Positions 11,893-22,774 of a DNA stretch of 64,000 nt are shown one piece after another (within the stretch, counting starts at the first letter, position 1; each line of letters opens with the position of its first letter). This DNA comes from Gnetum montanum (Eukaryota > Streptophyta > Gnetopsida > Gnetales > Gnetaceae): NCBI GenBank assembly GCA_015680685.1, contig MNCI01008624.1, forward strand, positions 55,111-119,110. The letters are read 5' to 3'. The notes under the pieces were generated by a model. The model was not told where the DNA came from and did not search any database. It saw only the letters and a list, made by a program, of their open reading frames with translations. Position numbers and translations under genes: made by a program.

Positions 11893-11904
11893 GTCATGGG
11901 GGTA
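11893..11904 (+). other. polypurine tract, element A
   Basis: GTCATGGGGGTA directly before the 3' LTR TGATGA; the equivalent stretch occurs in B, C, D, E and F. It would prime plus-strand synthesis. Confidence 0.8.
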
Positions 11905-12741
11905 TGATGAACCATGATTTTTCAGGCTCTGATATCAAACCCTTGATATTTGGTACCAAATATCGTAGCATGGATGCAATATCAGATACATGATATCGTG
12001 GTTCTTGTAAAAACCTATAAATACCGCATTTGGGTGCATAGGAAAGCATAGGAAAAGTTAGTGTTAGAGTAGGATCTTTTTGTCAGTTTTCAATTCTTCT
12101 TAACCCTTTCCCCAGTGCATGCCTACAGTGTGATAATTGTAATTGTATAGAACCTTTATTCGAGTGTGACGTACTTGGACATGCACATGATTGGCAATAA
12201 AGATCGATATTACTTCATCATTGCAACATTCACTTAGTTTTAACTATTATTTATTACTTTCTTACTTAATATCTCTTTACCTTCCTCTCCTAACCTTGTT
12301 ATTAAATGTAGAATGAGTATGGTTTAATCACGAGCAATTAAGTGTGACTACTTGGTATCCCAGTAGTGTCCCTAGGACATGTGCTTGGTAATCCCAGTAG
12401 TAGTACATGAGGTCCAAGATGTGTATGGATGATTAAGGGACCGATGCTCATCACACTTAGGCTAGCTTAGACTCTCTTCTCCCTTTCCCTCTTAGCTTAA
12501 AACAAAGTAATTTTCCATTGCCCCTAGGAGTAGCATAGTGATAGGAAACACATCATACACCTCACTCTAGACTAAATCATACTTGGAAAAGCAACTACTA
12601 GTCCAGGTGGGAAGATAGCAAACTACAATCAATGAGTAACTATCTAGATATCACAACTAGTACATCTACGAAGTTCAATCGGATCATGTGTGAATGCTCA
12701 TATTCGTATGGTTGAGTGTAGGGGTACCTTGCCACTCATCA
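11905..12741 (+). repeat. 3' LTR of element A
   Basis: Same landmarks as the 5' LTR (palindromes, TATAAAT, AATAAAG, TTGGTAATCCCAGTAG repeats, TCATCA end) but with a single copy of the 138-bp unit. The two LTRs differ at many transition sites, so the insertion is old. Confidence 0.92.
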
Positions 12742-12746
12742 ATACC

Positions 12747-13739
12747 TATAGTAACTTGTATGTCTAAGGAATGACCTTAAATTTTTTATTGTTTGAGGTT
12801 ATCTAGTAATTCCTTAAATAACACTTATCTTTTAAAGATTTAACTTCATTCCTTTTTTTAAAATTTAGTGCACCAAGTCAAGGCCCTTCTAGACCATTAA
12901 ATGACTCTTCTACTAGTTGAGTCATAAGTTCATTTCACACATTGTTTTAGTACTTACTCAAGGTGATCTAATGCTTGATTAAAATCAACATCATAGGTGG
13001 AGAAGTCATCCATGAAAGCATCCACAACATTACCAATTTGCTACTAAAAGACATGAAGTTTTAGGCATTTGAAGGTTGTAAGAGTGTTTCATAGGCCAAA
13101 AAACATCTTTTTATGTGCAAAAGTTCTTCAAAGACTAGTGAATGTTATTTTGGCCCAGTCCTCTAGCATAATTTAGATTTAATTATTACCACTAGAGCAA
13201 GCAAGAAAATTGTAGTAGCTATGCCCTATGATAGTGTCAAATACTTTGTCCAAAAATGGTAATGAAAACTAATCTTTGAAAGTGGCCATGTTCAAAGTCT
13301 AAAATCTATACAAACTTTCCACTATCCCCCTTTCTTTGGTATAATAACAAGTGGGCTTACTCACTCATTGTCTACCATTAAATAAATGAAACCAGCTTTG
13401 AGAATCTTCTTAACTTCTTTCTTAACAACTTATTTTAGCTTTGGATTTAATCTCTCCTATGGCTACCTCTTGGGTTTAACTATAGAGTCTATTTAGATGA
13501 GATGCTAGCATATCTGTGGATCTAACTCTTGTTATACTCCTCAACACTTTCTTTCTCTTTCAACTATCCTTCTTCTTTTGCTACCAATTCAATAAGCCTT
13601 TGGATCCAATGAGCTTTCATATCTAATAGTCTCCATTAGGCATAGATCCTAAGAGTCTTCTTGGTTCTATTTCTGATTCTGTCTATGATATGGAAAAGCT
13701 ACTTATTTTGAGAAAAACCATGGCTTGTATATTGGTATA
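12747..13739 (-). pseudogene. RT plus gag C-part of Gypsy element H
   Basis: On the minus strand, 13739 down to about 13450 reads as gag (CPSHGFSQ, HIID, QRLIELVAKEEG). After a jump it becomes RT: VVKKEVKKILKAGFIYLM, SPLVIIPKKG, KVCIDF, and the active-site region VVDAFMDDFSTYD at about 12985-13025. FMDD is the form common in Athila/Tat-type plant Gypsy RT. Stops and a deletion between gag and RT inactivate it. It continues at 3900 on the far side of A and at 20474 on the far side of B. Confidence 0.8.
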
Positions 13740-14578
13740 TGATGAGTCATGAATTGTTGATCATGATATCACGTACATGATATCATAGGTGATGCCATAT
13801 TGCATACGCGATATCATAGCCTAAATATGATATCGTAGCCTATCTCCTCATATATAAATAAGAGGCGAGAAGATTTGGAAAGGTAGTTTTTTTTAGTACT
13901 AAGGTAGGGACTTTTGTCAGATTTTACTTTCAACCCTTTTCTCTAAGTGCATGCTCGTAGTGTAATGATTGTAATTGTATGACATCCTTATTCGAGTGTG
14001 ACATACTTGGACATGCACATGATTGGCAATAAAGATCAAGATTACTTCATCATTGCAGTATCCACTTAGCTTAATTATTTAATGGTTATTGTTATTTATT
14101 ACTTCTTAGTTAATATCTCTCTACCCTTATCTCCTAGTAACGTGGAATGAGCCTAACATAATCACGAAAATTTAAGTGTGACTACTTGGTAACCCAGTAG
14201 CGTACCTAGGCCATGCACTTAGTAATCCTAGTGGTAGTCATGCACAAGGTCCAAGATGTGTACGAATGATTAAGGAAACGATGCTCATCATACTTAGGCT
14301 AGTTTAAATTCTCTCACACACACTCTCTCCTAGTTTAGTTGATATTATTTCCCATCATTCCCAAGAGTAGCATTAGTGTAGGAACACATCATACACCTCA
14401 CCTTGGAATAAACCATACATGACAATGCTAATACTAGTCTAGGTGGGAAGATAATGAACTGCAATCTACGAGTAACCATCTAGATACCACAACTAGTCCG
14501 TCTGCGGAGTTCAACTAGATTGTGCATGAAAAGCTCGTATTCATATGGTTGAGTGTAGGGGTATCTCGTCACTCATCA
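13740..14578 (+). repeat. 5' LTR of element B
   Basis: TGATGA...TCATCA ends. U3 has at least two GATATC-type palindromes (13765-13830), a TATA-like TATATAAAT near 13852-13860, and AATAAAG in R. The downstream part contains TTGGTAA(C/T)CC repeats. Confidence 0.9.
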
Positions 14579-14579
14579 T

Positions 14580-14597
14580 TGGCACTGTTGTCGGGGA
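14580..14597 (+). other. primer binding site, tRNA-Asp type (decayed), element B
   Basis: TGGCACTGTTGTCGGGGA one base after the LTR; differs from the perfect site in E by C-to-T changes only. Confidence 0.85.
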
Positions 14598-14719
14598 TGG
14601 TGCTAGTTATCTAGGTTAGTTATATCATACAAGGTTGCTATATAGGAATTAATGATACATCTTTTAGGAAGGAATAATTACAAAAATTCACATACAAATT
14701 CACACATAATTGCACAACC

Positions 14720-16706
14720 ATGCCACTCCTACAAGACTATGATAATGCCATATCTAGTGAGGCAATTCATTAGAGAACCAACGAATTATATGACAATGAA
14801 GATTAGAGTATGAAATCTGAGGTGGGGATTTCTTATAAACATAAACAAAGGCAGCATTGTCCCAACGCATGAAATAATAACTTACTCAATATGATGAATC
14901 CCTACTGGCCACTACAAGCCTAACACAAATACAAGAGGCTGTTCGAATCTCTCGTAGGCATCATAAAGAGAGCCGCCTACCTAGGCTTGATTTAAATAAC
15001 TTTCCCAATTTCTTAGGAGGCTATGACTTAGATCTGCAATAACATTTACAAGCCTTCTACGATGCCTATGCATGGAACAACATTGATAACGATTGGCAAA
15101 AACTTAAGCTCTTTCCTATGACACTCGTTGGCTAAGCAAAAGTATGGTATAGATCATTAAAACAAAATTCAATACAACGTTGGCCAACAATGGTAGAAAT
15201 TTTTAACGAAAGATATCAAACCTACGCAAGAGTGTTAGCCTCGAGGAAACAAATCCAAGAATGAAAACAAGCAAATCATGAACCCTTGGACATGGCCTTA
15301 AAAAAAATATTATGCATTGTTAAACAACTATCCAGGCCATGAATTCTTTGAGGAAAGGCTAATGTACCATATCATTGATGGGCTTCATGATGAAACAAGA
15401 GAGATCCTAGGGATGTATGCCCAAGGTCAACTATACAGACTACGAACCCATCAATTCCAAGAGCTTATTAAGTGGGTAGCAAAAGAAGAAGGAGAAATAG
15501 CTAGATGGGAGAGTGTTGGAAAACATCAATGGGACCAAAATATCAGCTTAACAGAGGTCCATAATCACAAAAAGGAGAAATCAACCTATCTCAAGGAGGA
15601 AGAACCATCTTTTCCAATACAACAATCATTAGATGAAATCAAGCCAAAGATCAATAAGATGCTGGAATGGATGCGTAAAAAGTGTGGAGAATATATCAAT
15701 ATTATTGGAGATAGATTTTTGAAAACCCAAGAAGTAGGACAAAATATCATTAGACAATCAGAAAGAAGGGATGAGGGAAATAAGAGCTCAACTGCCAATC
15801 ACACATATGAATGCAACATTTGCATGTACGATCAACCCAAGGGTCAATGCCCAATCTTATTACATTTATATGAGCATTGGGGAAGCACGTTACACCCAAA
15901 GTTCATACAGAGATACTGTGTTCGATCATAGTGGCAACAATCTCAATTGTAGGGGAAGCCATCCCTAAACTGGGGATACCCTTCATATCATCTATATCCA
16001 AATGCTTATCTAGTTCAACATCCTGTTTCCTTGATTGGGTCAACATACTCTATCTTGACGCATTATTATTTTCCTTAGTACTATGCACCCATGTCCTCAA
16101 CACAACCACTACCTTGTGTACCTTACACTTCTCCTAAATTTCAACATTCTCATCCCTTTCCTCCTTCTACATCGCCACCAATTGTTCCTGAAGTGTTTGC
16201 ACCACAGAAACCACCCAAGAACATTACTTGTGCTGCAATTACCAACAGTAGTGAGAGACCACCTTAACATCAAAGGCATCCCTTCTTTAGACATGACCGT
16301 AGGAAGGAACAACATAGTTCCAAGGCCACTGCATTCTCCAACTTAGCACAAGTCCAACATTGTGGTGCATCCTTCTCTTCGAACCCAACAGCTCATGTCA
16401 CTTCATCAAGGCCACCAATTAACAATCCAACAACCATATAGCCCGATGAATACAGCCATGGAGAGTGACATCCTGATCCTTGCATACCATCTTATAGTCT
16501 CAAGCATCATAGTCAGTCAACTCTTTACCTGGGAACCACATCTTATAAATTGCCCCACTATGCTTACCATAATCAGGTGTGTGAACCCCAATGGGGTAAG
16601 TATGACCAAGTTTCAAATATTTCCAACATGCAAGGATGCTCATCTTTCATTTATTAATCCTTTCCATGCTCAACCATTTAGTTATGGAGGATATCCCCCA
16701 TTCTAA
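14720..16706 (+). pseudogene. gag polyprotein of element B (broken)
   Basis: Start MPLLQDYDNA at 14720, stop after GGYPPF at 16704-16706. The capsid core has several stops in its first half; the second half is open at 15317-15931 (LMYHIIDG, then QELIKWVAKEEGE). The zinc knuckle near 15812-15855 reads CNICMYDQPKGQC: both leading Cys and the last Cys remain, but the His is Gln. A Pro-rich tail follows. Same fold and order as A. Confidence 0.85.
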
Positions 16707-18078
16707 TAACAAGTAGAATTAATAAATATTTTTCATTTTCTTTAATTTTACAATTTTTTGTTTTCTAGTTTTTCATTTTTTTAATTTCTTGTTTTATCTT
16801 TTTATCTTTTTATCTTTTTATAAGTAATCTCATCTATGAATAAAACACTCATGTGGCTCGTTGGTTGAGGTGTGTTCTATGTTATCGAGTCTCGAGTGAT
16901 CAATTATTTGGACAATGAGCCCATTACATCCACTCATCCATTCTATAAATAAGAGGTTCTGTTCTAGGGTACAGTGATATTCTTGACATTCTTGAAACTT
17001 AAAAAATTAATTTTGTATTCATTGTACTTAGAATGAAGAAGGATGGATCAAGAGGGAATGATTAAGGTGTGACATCAAGGGGACTTGCAGATTCTCTTTG
17101 GTGACGTCTCTGAGAGTTATCACATAATGTGGTTGTACTAAGATCCTTGTAGATCTAATGCAAAATGGGAGTAAGAGTAATCAAAAGGCACTCAAAAATC
17201 CAATGCTATTTTAGGGGGTTCCACTGGAAATACATGCACCCATGTCTAAAGGTTAGCGACTTCTCTAGATTCAACAATCGAAAAAAAACCAAAGAAAGTG
17301 CCACAAAGCAAAAATCACTCCTCCCTTGAACAAAATGTCAAGTGATTGTACGCCTTGTTGTTATGGCACGCTCATAGTCGCTTATCATGGGATGAAACAA
17401 TGTAGTGTCACTAACCAAAAGAATGGACTTGGTCCTAATCTTGGAATGATGGGTTAATGACACATTAATCATGCTTTACATGCAGGATCCATTATGCCCT
17501 GGGTCAGTTACCTCATGTCCCAATCTCTACAATGCCTTCTATAGTCCATCTCATCTCGTTGTTCATGTAATTGTATCTCGTGTCTCATATAGCATAGAAT
17601 TCTTACCTCATTTCAGTGATACTTACATGTGTGTGTTTTGTGGAACTAGTATGGATTACATTTAACCCTTCTAGTGCCTACGGACATTTTAAGGTGTGGT
17701 TACACAAGGGCATTATAGGTTGGAACCTACTTTGGGGAGGACCCACTTGCGTGATTTTTGTAATTTTCACTCATAACACATCTTCTGCACATCATCTATT
17801 AACCTTAGCGTATTGTGAACAATATTCTTTCCCTTATTACTATCCCTCTAATTCAAACATTCCTATGAACCATCACATAGCCTTTTTCTCTCCCTTACCA
17901 TCCGAGGTCCCTATTGATAAATTCCACACCATCATCATTTTCATGCCTTTAGAACTAGTTGAAATACCCTAGAATCCTTTAACACTTATCTAGATGTCCT
18001 TAGTGTATATCGTTTAATTTTAAAAAAACATTAAAAATTTGGTACATTTTATAAAGTTCCCTAACTTCGATAGGCCGC
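16707..18078 (+). other. non-coding centre of element B
   Basis: Holds the same conserved blocks as A, including the purine block at 17730-17749 and an upstream GGTTACACAAGGGCATTATA. No coding region is supported; short open frames here are not conserved between elements. Confidence 0.6.
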
Positions 18079-18166
18079 AATATCGTGTACGTGATATCGC
18101 AGCCGACGCAATATCACATCCGCGCTATCGTGTACGCGATATCACATCCAAAATATATATATATAT
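18079..18166 (+). promoter_or_regulatory. internal U3-like promoter module of element B
   Basis: Two palindromes, AATATCGTGTACGTGATATC (18079-18098) and GCTATCGTGTACGCGATATC (18124-18143), are followed by a long TATA stretch (AAATATATATATATATAC, about 18150-18168) and GACCCCCC. This is the clearest internal copy of the LTR-type array in the window. Confidence 0.65.
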
Positions 18167-18632
18167 ACATGACCCCCCTACGCTAATCAACATCATTTGC
18201 AACTATTCACATGGTTGAATTTTTTCAAATTTCTCTCTAAAACTTGTGATTGCACGTCTCTTGCTTTCATATCCATAACTCGCTTGTTGGTATTCCGATT
18301 TTCATTCCATTTGAACCTACTTGAACCTGGAGTGTTCAACTTAGTCGTGGGGGAGGGGCACATGCTGAATAGCGCATAAAGTTTTTGAAATTTGTCATTT
18401 CCTAAAGAACATTATTAAGGGTAATTAGTTATAAAATTAAGGATAAATGTTCCAAAAAAAATTTCATCTCCTTAGTTATACCGAGAAACTAGATTTGGAA
18501 ACCACCTAAGCAAAGAGGATTCAATATTATAATCTTTCAGGGATATTTTCTCCTAATGAGTAATGTCACATAGAGATAAAGAAAATTCATTAAGGCAAGT
18601 AGTAAGGTATAACCTAACTTTGGTAACAACAT

Positions 18633-18661
18633 TACTAACGATTGGCCCCGTGTAATTACAG
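18633..18661 (+). other. branch point TACTAAC and 3' splice acceptor before ORF2, element B
   Basis: TACTAAC at 18633-18639, then TGTAATTACAG ending at 18661, directly before the ATG of ORF2. Confidence 0.55.
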
Positions 18662-19429
18662 ATGGCCACGAAACGAGGACAATAGGAAAGTCCTGCTCAA
18701 GGTGTGATCAAGAGACCTAGGATAGGTGAAGGACAAGTTCTTGCCAAACAACATGCGGAGCAAGAGGAACAATCATTTAGTATCCACCAAGAAGACCCTG
18801 CCATTGTATAATCAAGACAAGCGAAAGGAGGAGCTGCTACAGTGTCTAAATAGGGATGACATCTCATGTTGTCCCAGGATTGTGTTCAGGCCATCTATGA
18901 AAGGTCCATATTAACTACAATGATCATGGAATTAAACTTTGGAATTTTCACAGAATTTGCTCTGGAGGCCGTTAGGGATCACCTCAAAGGGTTCCCATTG
19001 TGGCCTATCCTCTCTGAAAGTGATGCCTACTACTTAGGAAAAACGTACCAATTTTGGCACAACAAAGAACAAGGCACCACAGTTAACATTTGTGGTGTGA
19101 CTGTTGATTTCTTTATTCAAGCCATTTCAAAAGTATTAAACCTTCTGAATACAGGGCCAAAGGTTTCTTAGAACCAGCTGGACACTTTTAGAACCGAGCA
19201 ACTTAATAAACTGTTGACAAAGAATAAAAGGGTGGTAGAAGAAAAAGAGAAGGTTGACTGGGATGCCTCTATGGCACAAGTGCAAACTTACGTGCACACC
19301 AAGGCACTCAAGGCCTTACAAGAGGACAAACTCTAGGCCATACTTCAACACCATCAAATCCCAAGACTTGGAGCACAAGACAAGGGAAAGACATCCATGG
19401 AGGAGCCACCATCACCAGGAACTACATGA
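18662..19429 (+). pseudogene. ORF2 of element B (internally deleted)
   Basis: ATG 18662 (MATKRGQ) to TGA 19427-19429 (EEPPSPGTT). The plant-transposon-like part is kept up to INICGVTVDF-type sequence and LNTGPKVS near 19165, where it jumps to the coiled-coil start (EQLNKLL, KVDWDAS) and soon jumps again to the last codons. At least two internal deletions remove over 1 kb relative to A. It still ends with the same tail, which supports the ORF end assigned in A. Confidence 0.7.
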
Positions 19430-19621
19430 GTTACATCCAATCATGTAGTTATAGGATTTTCTTTTGCATTCTTCATATTGTGTCTCAATTTTGTTCTAAT
19501 TCCACACTACGGCATGAATCTATTCTAGTCAGTCAATAATCCCATACCTATCCATTGTGTAATCAATGGAGCTTATTCTCACTTTAACTTGAGGAGGAGT
19601 TTTTAGTTAGTCATGGGGATA

Positions 19622-20473
19622 TGATGAGTCATGAATTGTTGGTCGTGATATCACGTACGTGATATCATAGGTGGCGCGATATCACGTACATGATATCACA
19701 GCCTAGACGTGATATTGCGTACACGATATCATAGCTTATCTCCTCATCTATAAATAAGAGGTAGGTAGATTTGGAAAGGCATTTTTTTAGTACTAAGGTA
19801 GGGACTTTTTGTTAGTATTTCCTCTCAATCCTTTTCTCCCAGTGCATGCTTGCAATGTGATGATTGTAATTGTATGACATCCTTATTCAAGTGTGACATA
19901 CTTGGACATGCACATGATCAGCAATAAAGATCGAGATTACTTCATCATTGCAACATCCACTTAGCTTAATTATTTAATTGTTATTGTTATTTATTTCTTC
20001 TTAGTTAATATCTCTCTACCCTTATCTCCTACTAACATAGAATGAGTATGAATTAATCATGAGCATTTAAGTGTGACTACTTGATAACCTAGTAGCGTAC
20101 CTAGGCCATGCACTTGGTAATCCCAGTGGTAGTTGTGCACAAGGTCCAAGATGTGTATGGATGATTAAGGAAAAAATGCTCATCGCACTTAGGCTAGTTT
20201 AGATTCTCTCTCACACTCTCTCTCCTAGTTTAGTTGATATTATTTTCCATCATCCCCAAGTGTAGCATTAGTGTAGGAACACATCATACACCTCACTCTG
20301 GACTAAACCATACATCAGAAAGCTAATACTAGTTCAGGTGGAAAGACAACAAACTGTGATCTACAAGTAACTGTCTAAATACCACAACTAGTCCATCTGC
20401 GGAGTTCAACCAGATCGTGCATGAAATGCTTGTATTCGTATGGTTGAGTGTAGGGGTACCTTGCCACGCATCA
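19622..20473 (+). repeat. 3' LTR of element B
   Basis: Starts TGATGAGTC after the polypurine tract CATGGGGATA and ends GCATCA. U3 has three GATATC-type palindromes (19648-19733). Many transition differences from the 5' LTR. Confidence 0.9.
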
Positions 20474-21733
20474 ATATAGTAGTGAATAGTATCTACCCAA
20501 GACTGAATTAGGAAATTCATGATTATCCTATTTCCATCCTCAAATTGAACATCCTAAAGTACATCTAATATTTTCCATTAAATAGCTCTAACATTGTACT
20601 TCATCTATGGATAGATTTCGATTCCAAGAATTAGTACCATCATTCAACTTCTTTTATGAGCATCCTAGGGAATAGTTTGACCTATTAATAGTCATTTTCA
20701 ATGTTCTACAAGGTACAAGCATCATTTAAGACTTGACAATGAATTTGTGAATCAACATTGTAGTCTTCTTCAAATTTAGTAATGTGTATATGAAGTAGTT
20801 TGATCCAACTATCGCTTTCATGCCTAGTAGGAATATGAACTATCTCTTAGATATAGATCATATTTTTCACAACAATTAGTGATTTATCATAGTCATTTTG
20901 TTCATCATAGCTCATATCATGATCATGTTTTTTATGGTGTGGCCTACTACACCTTCTCTCTTGATGATGCCTATCTTCCTCTCATTACTATCTAAGTTCC
21001 ATCCCATTTCTATGATGGGGTCTTCCATCATCTCCACTTCTACCATGATTGTTTTTCCTTTGGTTTTAGTCATGTTCCTCCTTGTTAGAGCTAGATGATG
21101 AAGTGAACGACAAAGATGAAGAGCTATGAGAGTTATGTTAGCTTGTTCTTCTTCTCTAATTCGTGGGTTGTTCTCTTGTTTAAGGACTAGAAGACCTTGC
21201 CCTTGAGGACTTCTAATTTTGGACCCAACTCTTCCCTTTCCTTGATTACCTACTAAGGTTGAATATAGTCATTAATAAATTGTGTTATCCTCATTGAAGG
21301 AAGGAGAATCTTGGCATTGAGATCACATTGATGGATGTTCTATGTCCTTCTTTCCTGATGGTAATGTGAGTGTGATTAACATTTTTATCCCTTTGGAGGC
21401 TTCATGGTATGTTTTCATAAGTTTATCTTTTCTAAGTTGGGTCTTTGTAGATTGATAATTCTTAGAGAGGTGATCCATTACTTGGTACTCTAGGATTACT
21501 GGTTCAAGCCCTAGCTTCATTAGTGCTACTGTAAACATGGAAAGAATAGCACAATTAGGTGGCAACATAATATTGCCTCTTGGGTATTTCTATCACATTT
21601 GTTCATCCTAGTGGAGAATGAAAGTGAAGTCTAGATAATAAGAACCTATATGAGTGTAGACAACTTTTTGCTATTGAGAAACTTCCATCTACATTTTTCC
21701 TTGTTTTGTTATGTTTCCTAGTAGAATCATTGG
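20474..21733 (-). pseudogene. gag N-part of Gypsy element H
   Basis: On the minus strand this aligns with element D gag: KVVYTH and DFTFILH near the start, then KLGLEP, VMDHLSKNYQ, a Ser/His-rich low-complexity stretch, LFPRMLIKEVE, STMLELFNGKY and GRYYSLL next to the element B border. Element C is inserted at its very start and B inside its core. It was first noticed because the frames match D gag on the opposite strand. Confidence 0.75.
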
Positions 21734-22592
21734 TGATGAGTGGCGAGGTACCTCTACACTCAACCATATGAATATGAGAATTTCATGCACGATCTAGTTG
21801 AACTCTGCAGATGAACTAGTTATGGTATCTAGACAATTACTCGTAGATCACAGTTCGCTATCTTCCCACCTGGACAAGTATTAGCTTTGTGACGTATGGT
21901 TTAGTCCAAAGTGAGGTGTATGATGTGTTCCTACACTAATGCTTCTCCTAGGGATGATGGAAAATAATATCAACTAAATTAGGAGAGAGTGTGTGTGAGA
22001 GAATCTAAACTAGCCTAAGTGCGATGAGCATCCATTCCTCAATCATCCATACAAATCTTAGACCTTATGCACAACTACCACTGGGATTACCAAGCACATG
22101 GCCTAGGTACGCTACTCGGTTACCAAGTAGTCACACTTAAATGCTCGTGATTAAGTCATACTCAGTCTATGTTAGTAGGAGATAAGGGTAGAGAGATATT
22201 AACTAAGAAGCAATAAATAACAATAACAATTAAATAATTAAGCTAAGTGGATGTTGTAATGATGAAGTAATCTTGATCTTTATTATCAGTCATGTGCATG
22301 TCCAAGTACATCACACTTGAATAAGGATGCCATACAATTACAATCATCACACTGCGGGCATGCACTAGGAGAGAACGGTTGAGAGGAAAAACTAACAAAA
22401 AGTCCCTACCTTAGTACTAGAAAAAACTATAAAACTTAAACTTCAAAAACTACCTACCAAATCTACATACCTCTTATATATAGATGAGGAGGTAGGCTGC
22501 AATATCAGGTATGTGATATCATGTCTAGGTTGTAATATTGCGTACGCGATATCATGGGTGTGATATTGTAGCCAACAATTCACAACTCATCA
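21734..22592 (-). repeat. 3' LTR of element C
   Basis: Plus-strand view TGATGAGTGG...CTCATCA. The palindrome array lies at 22500-22575 and includes ATATTGCGTACGCGATATC. The polypurine tract is the complement of TACCCCCACGACT at 22593-22605. Confidence 0.9.
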
Positions 22593-22774
22593 TACCCCCA
22601 CGACTGAATGAAGACTTATACTAGAGTTAAAGTGAGAACAAGCTATATTGATTACACAATGGATAGGTATGGGATTATTAACTAACAAGAATGAATTCAT
22701 GCCGCAATGTGGAATTAGAACAAAATTGAGACACAACATGGAGAACGCAAAAGAAAATCAAAATTGGGTGGAAC

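Larger units (their letters stand above)
3901..12741 (+). mobile_element. element A: full-length LTR element with gag and env-position ORF, no pol
   Basis: The element runs from TGATGAACC to the TCATCA end, flanked by ATGCC (3896-3900) and ATACC (12742-12746), which match at 4 of 5 bases as an aged target duplication. Parts in order: 5' LTR, tRNA-Asp-type primer site, gag, non-coding centre with an internal promoter-like block, a second ORF, polypurine tract, 3' LTR. No protease, RT, RNase H or integrase motif was seen between gag and the second ORF, so movement would need enzymes from another element. It lies in the opposite orientation inside the pol of element H. All ORFs are broken by stops. 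Confidence 0.9.
13740..20473 (+). mobile_element. element B: full-length LTR element with gag and shortened ORF2, no pol
   Basis: Bounded by TGATGAGTC and GCATCA, flanked by GTATA (13735-13739) and ATATA (20474-20478), a 4-of-5 target duplication. Same plan as A. It is inserted inside gag of element H. About 2 kb shorter than A, mainly because ORF2 lost most of its middle and coiled-coil part. Confidence 0.9.
3577..21733 (-). mobile_element. old Ty3/Gypsy element H, split by insertions A and B
   Basis: Three minus-strand fragments join into one element once A and B are removed: gag N-part (20474-21733), gag C-part plus RT (12747-13739) and RNase H (3577-3900). The reading frame continues across both insertion sites: gag runs from GRYYSLL at 20.48 kb to CPSHGFSQ at 13.7 kb, and the RT/RNase H link runs from 12.75 kb to 3.90 kb. 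Gag is closest to that of element D. Gag C-terminus, protease and the start of RT are missing, so the join near 13.40 kb is an internal deletion. Integrase and both LTRs were not found. The 5' end abuts element C; the 3' end fades near 3.58 kb, close to the kinesin pseudogene. It is riddled with stops. Confidence 0.8.
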
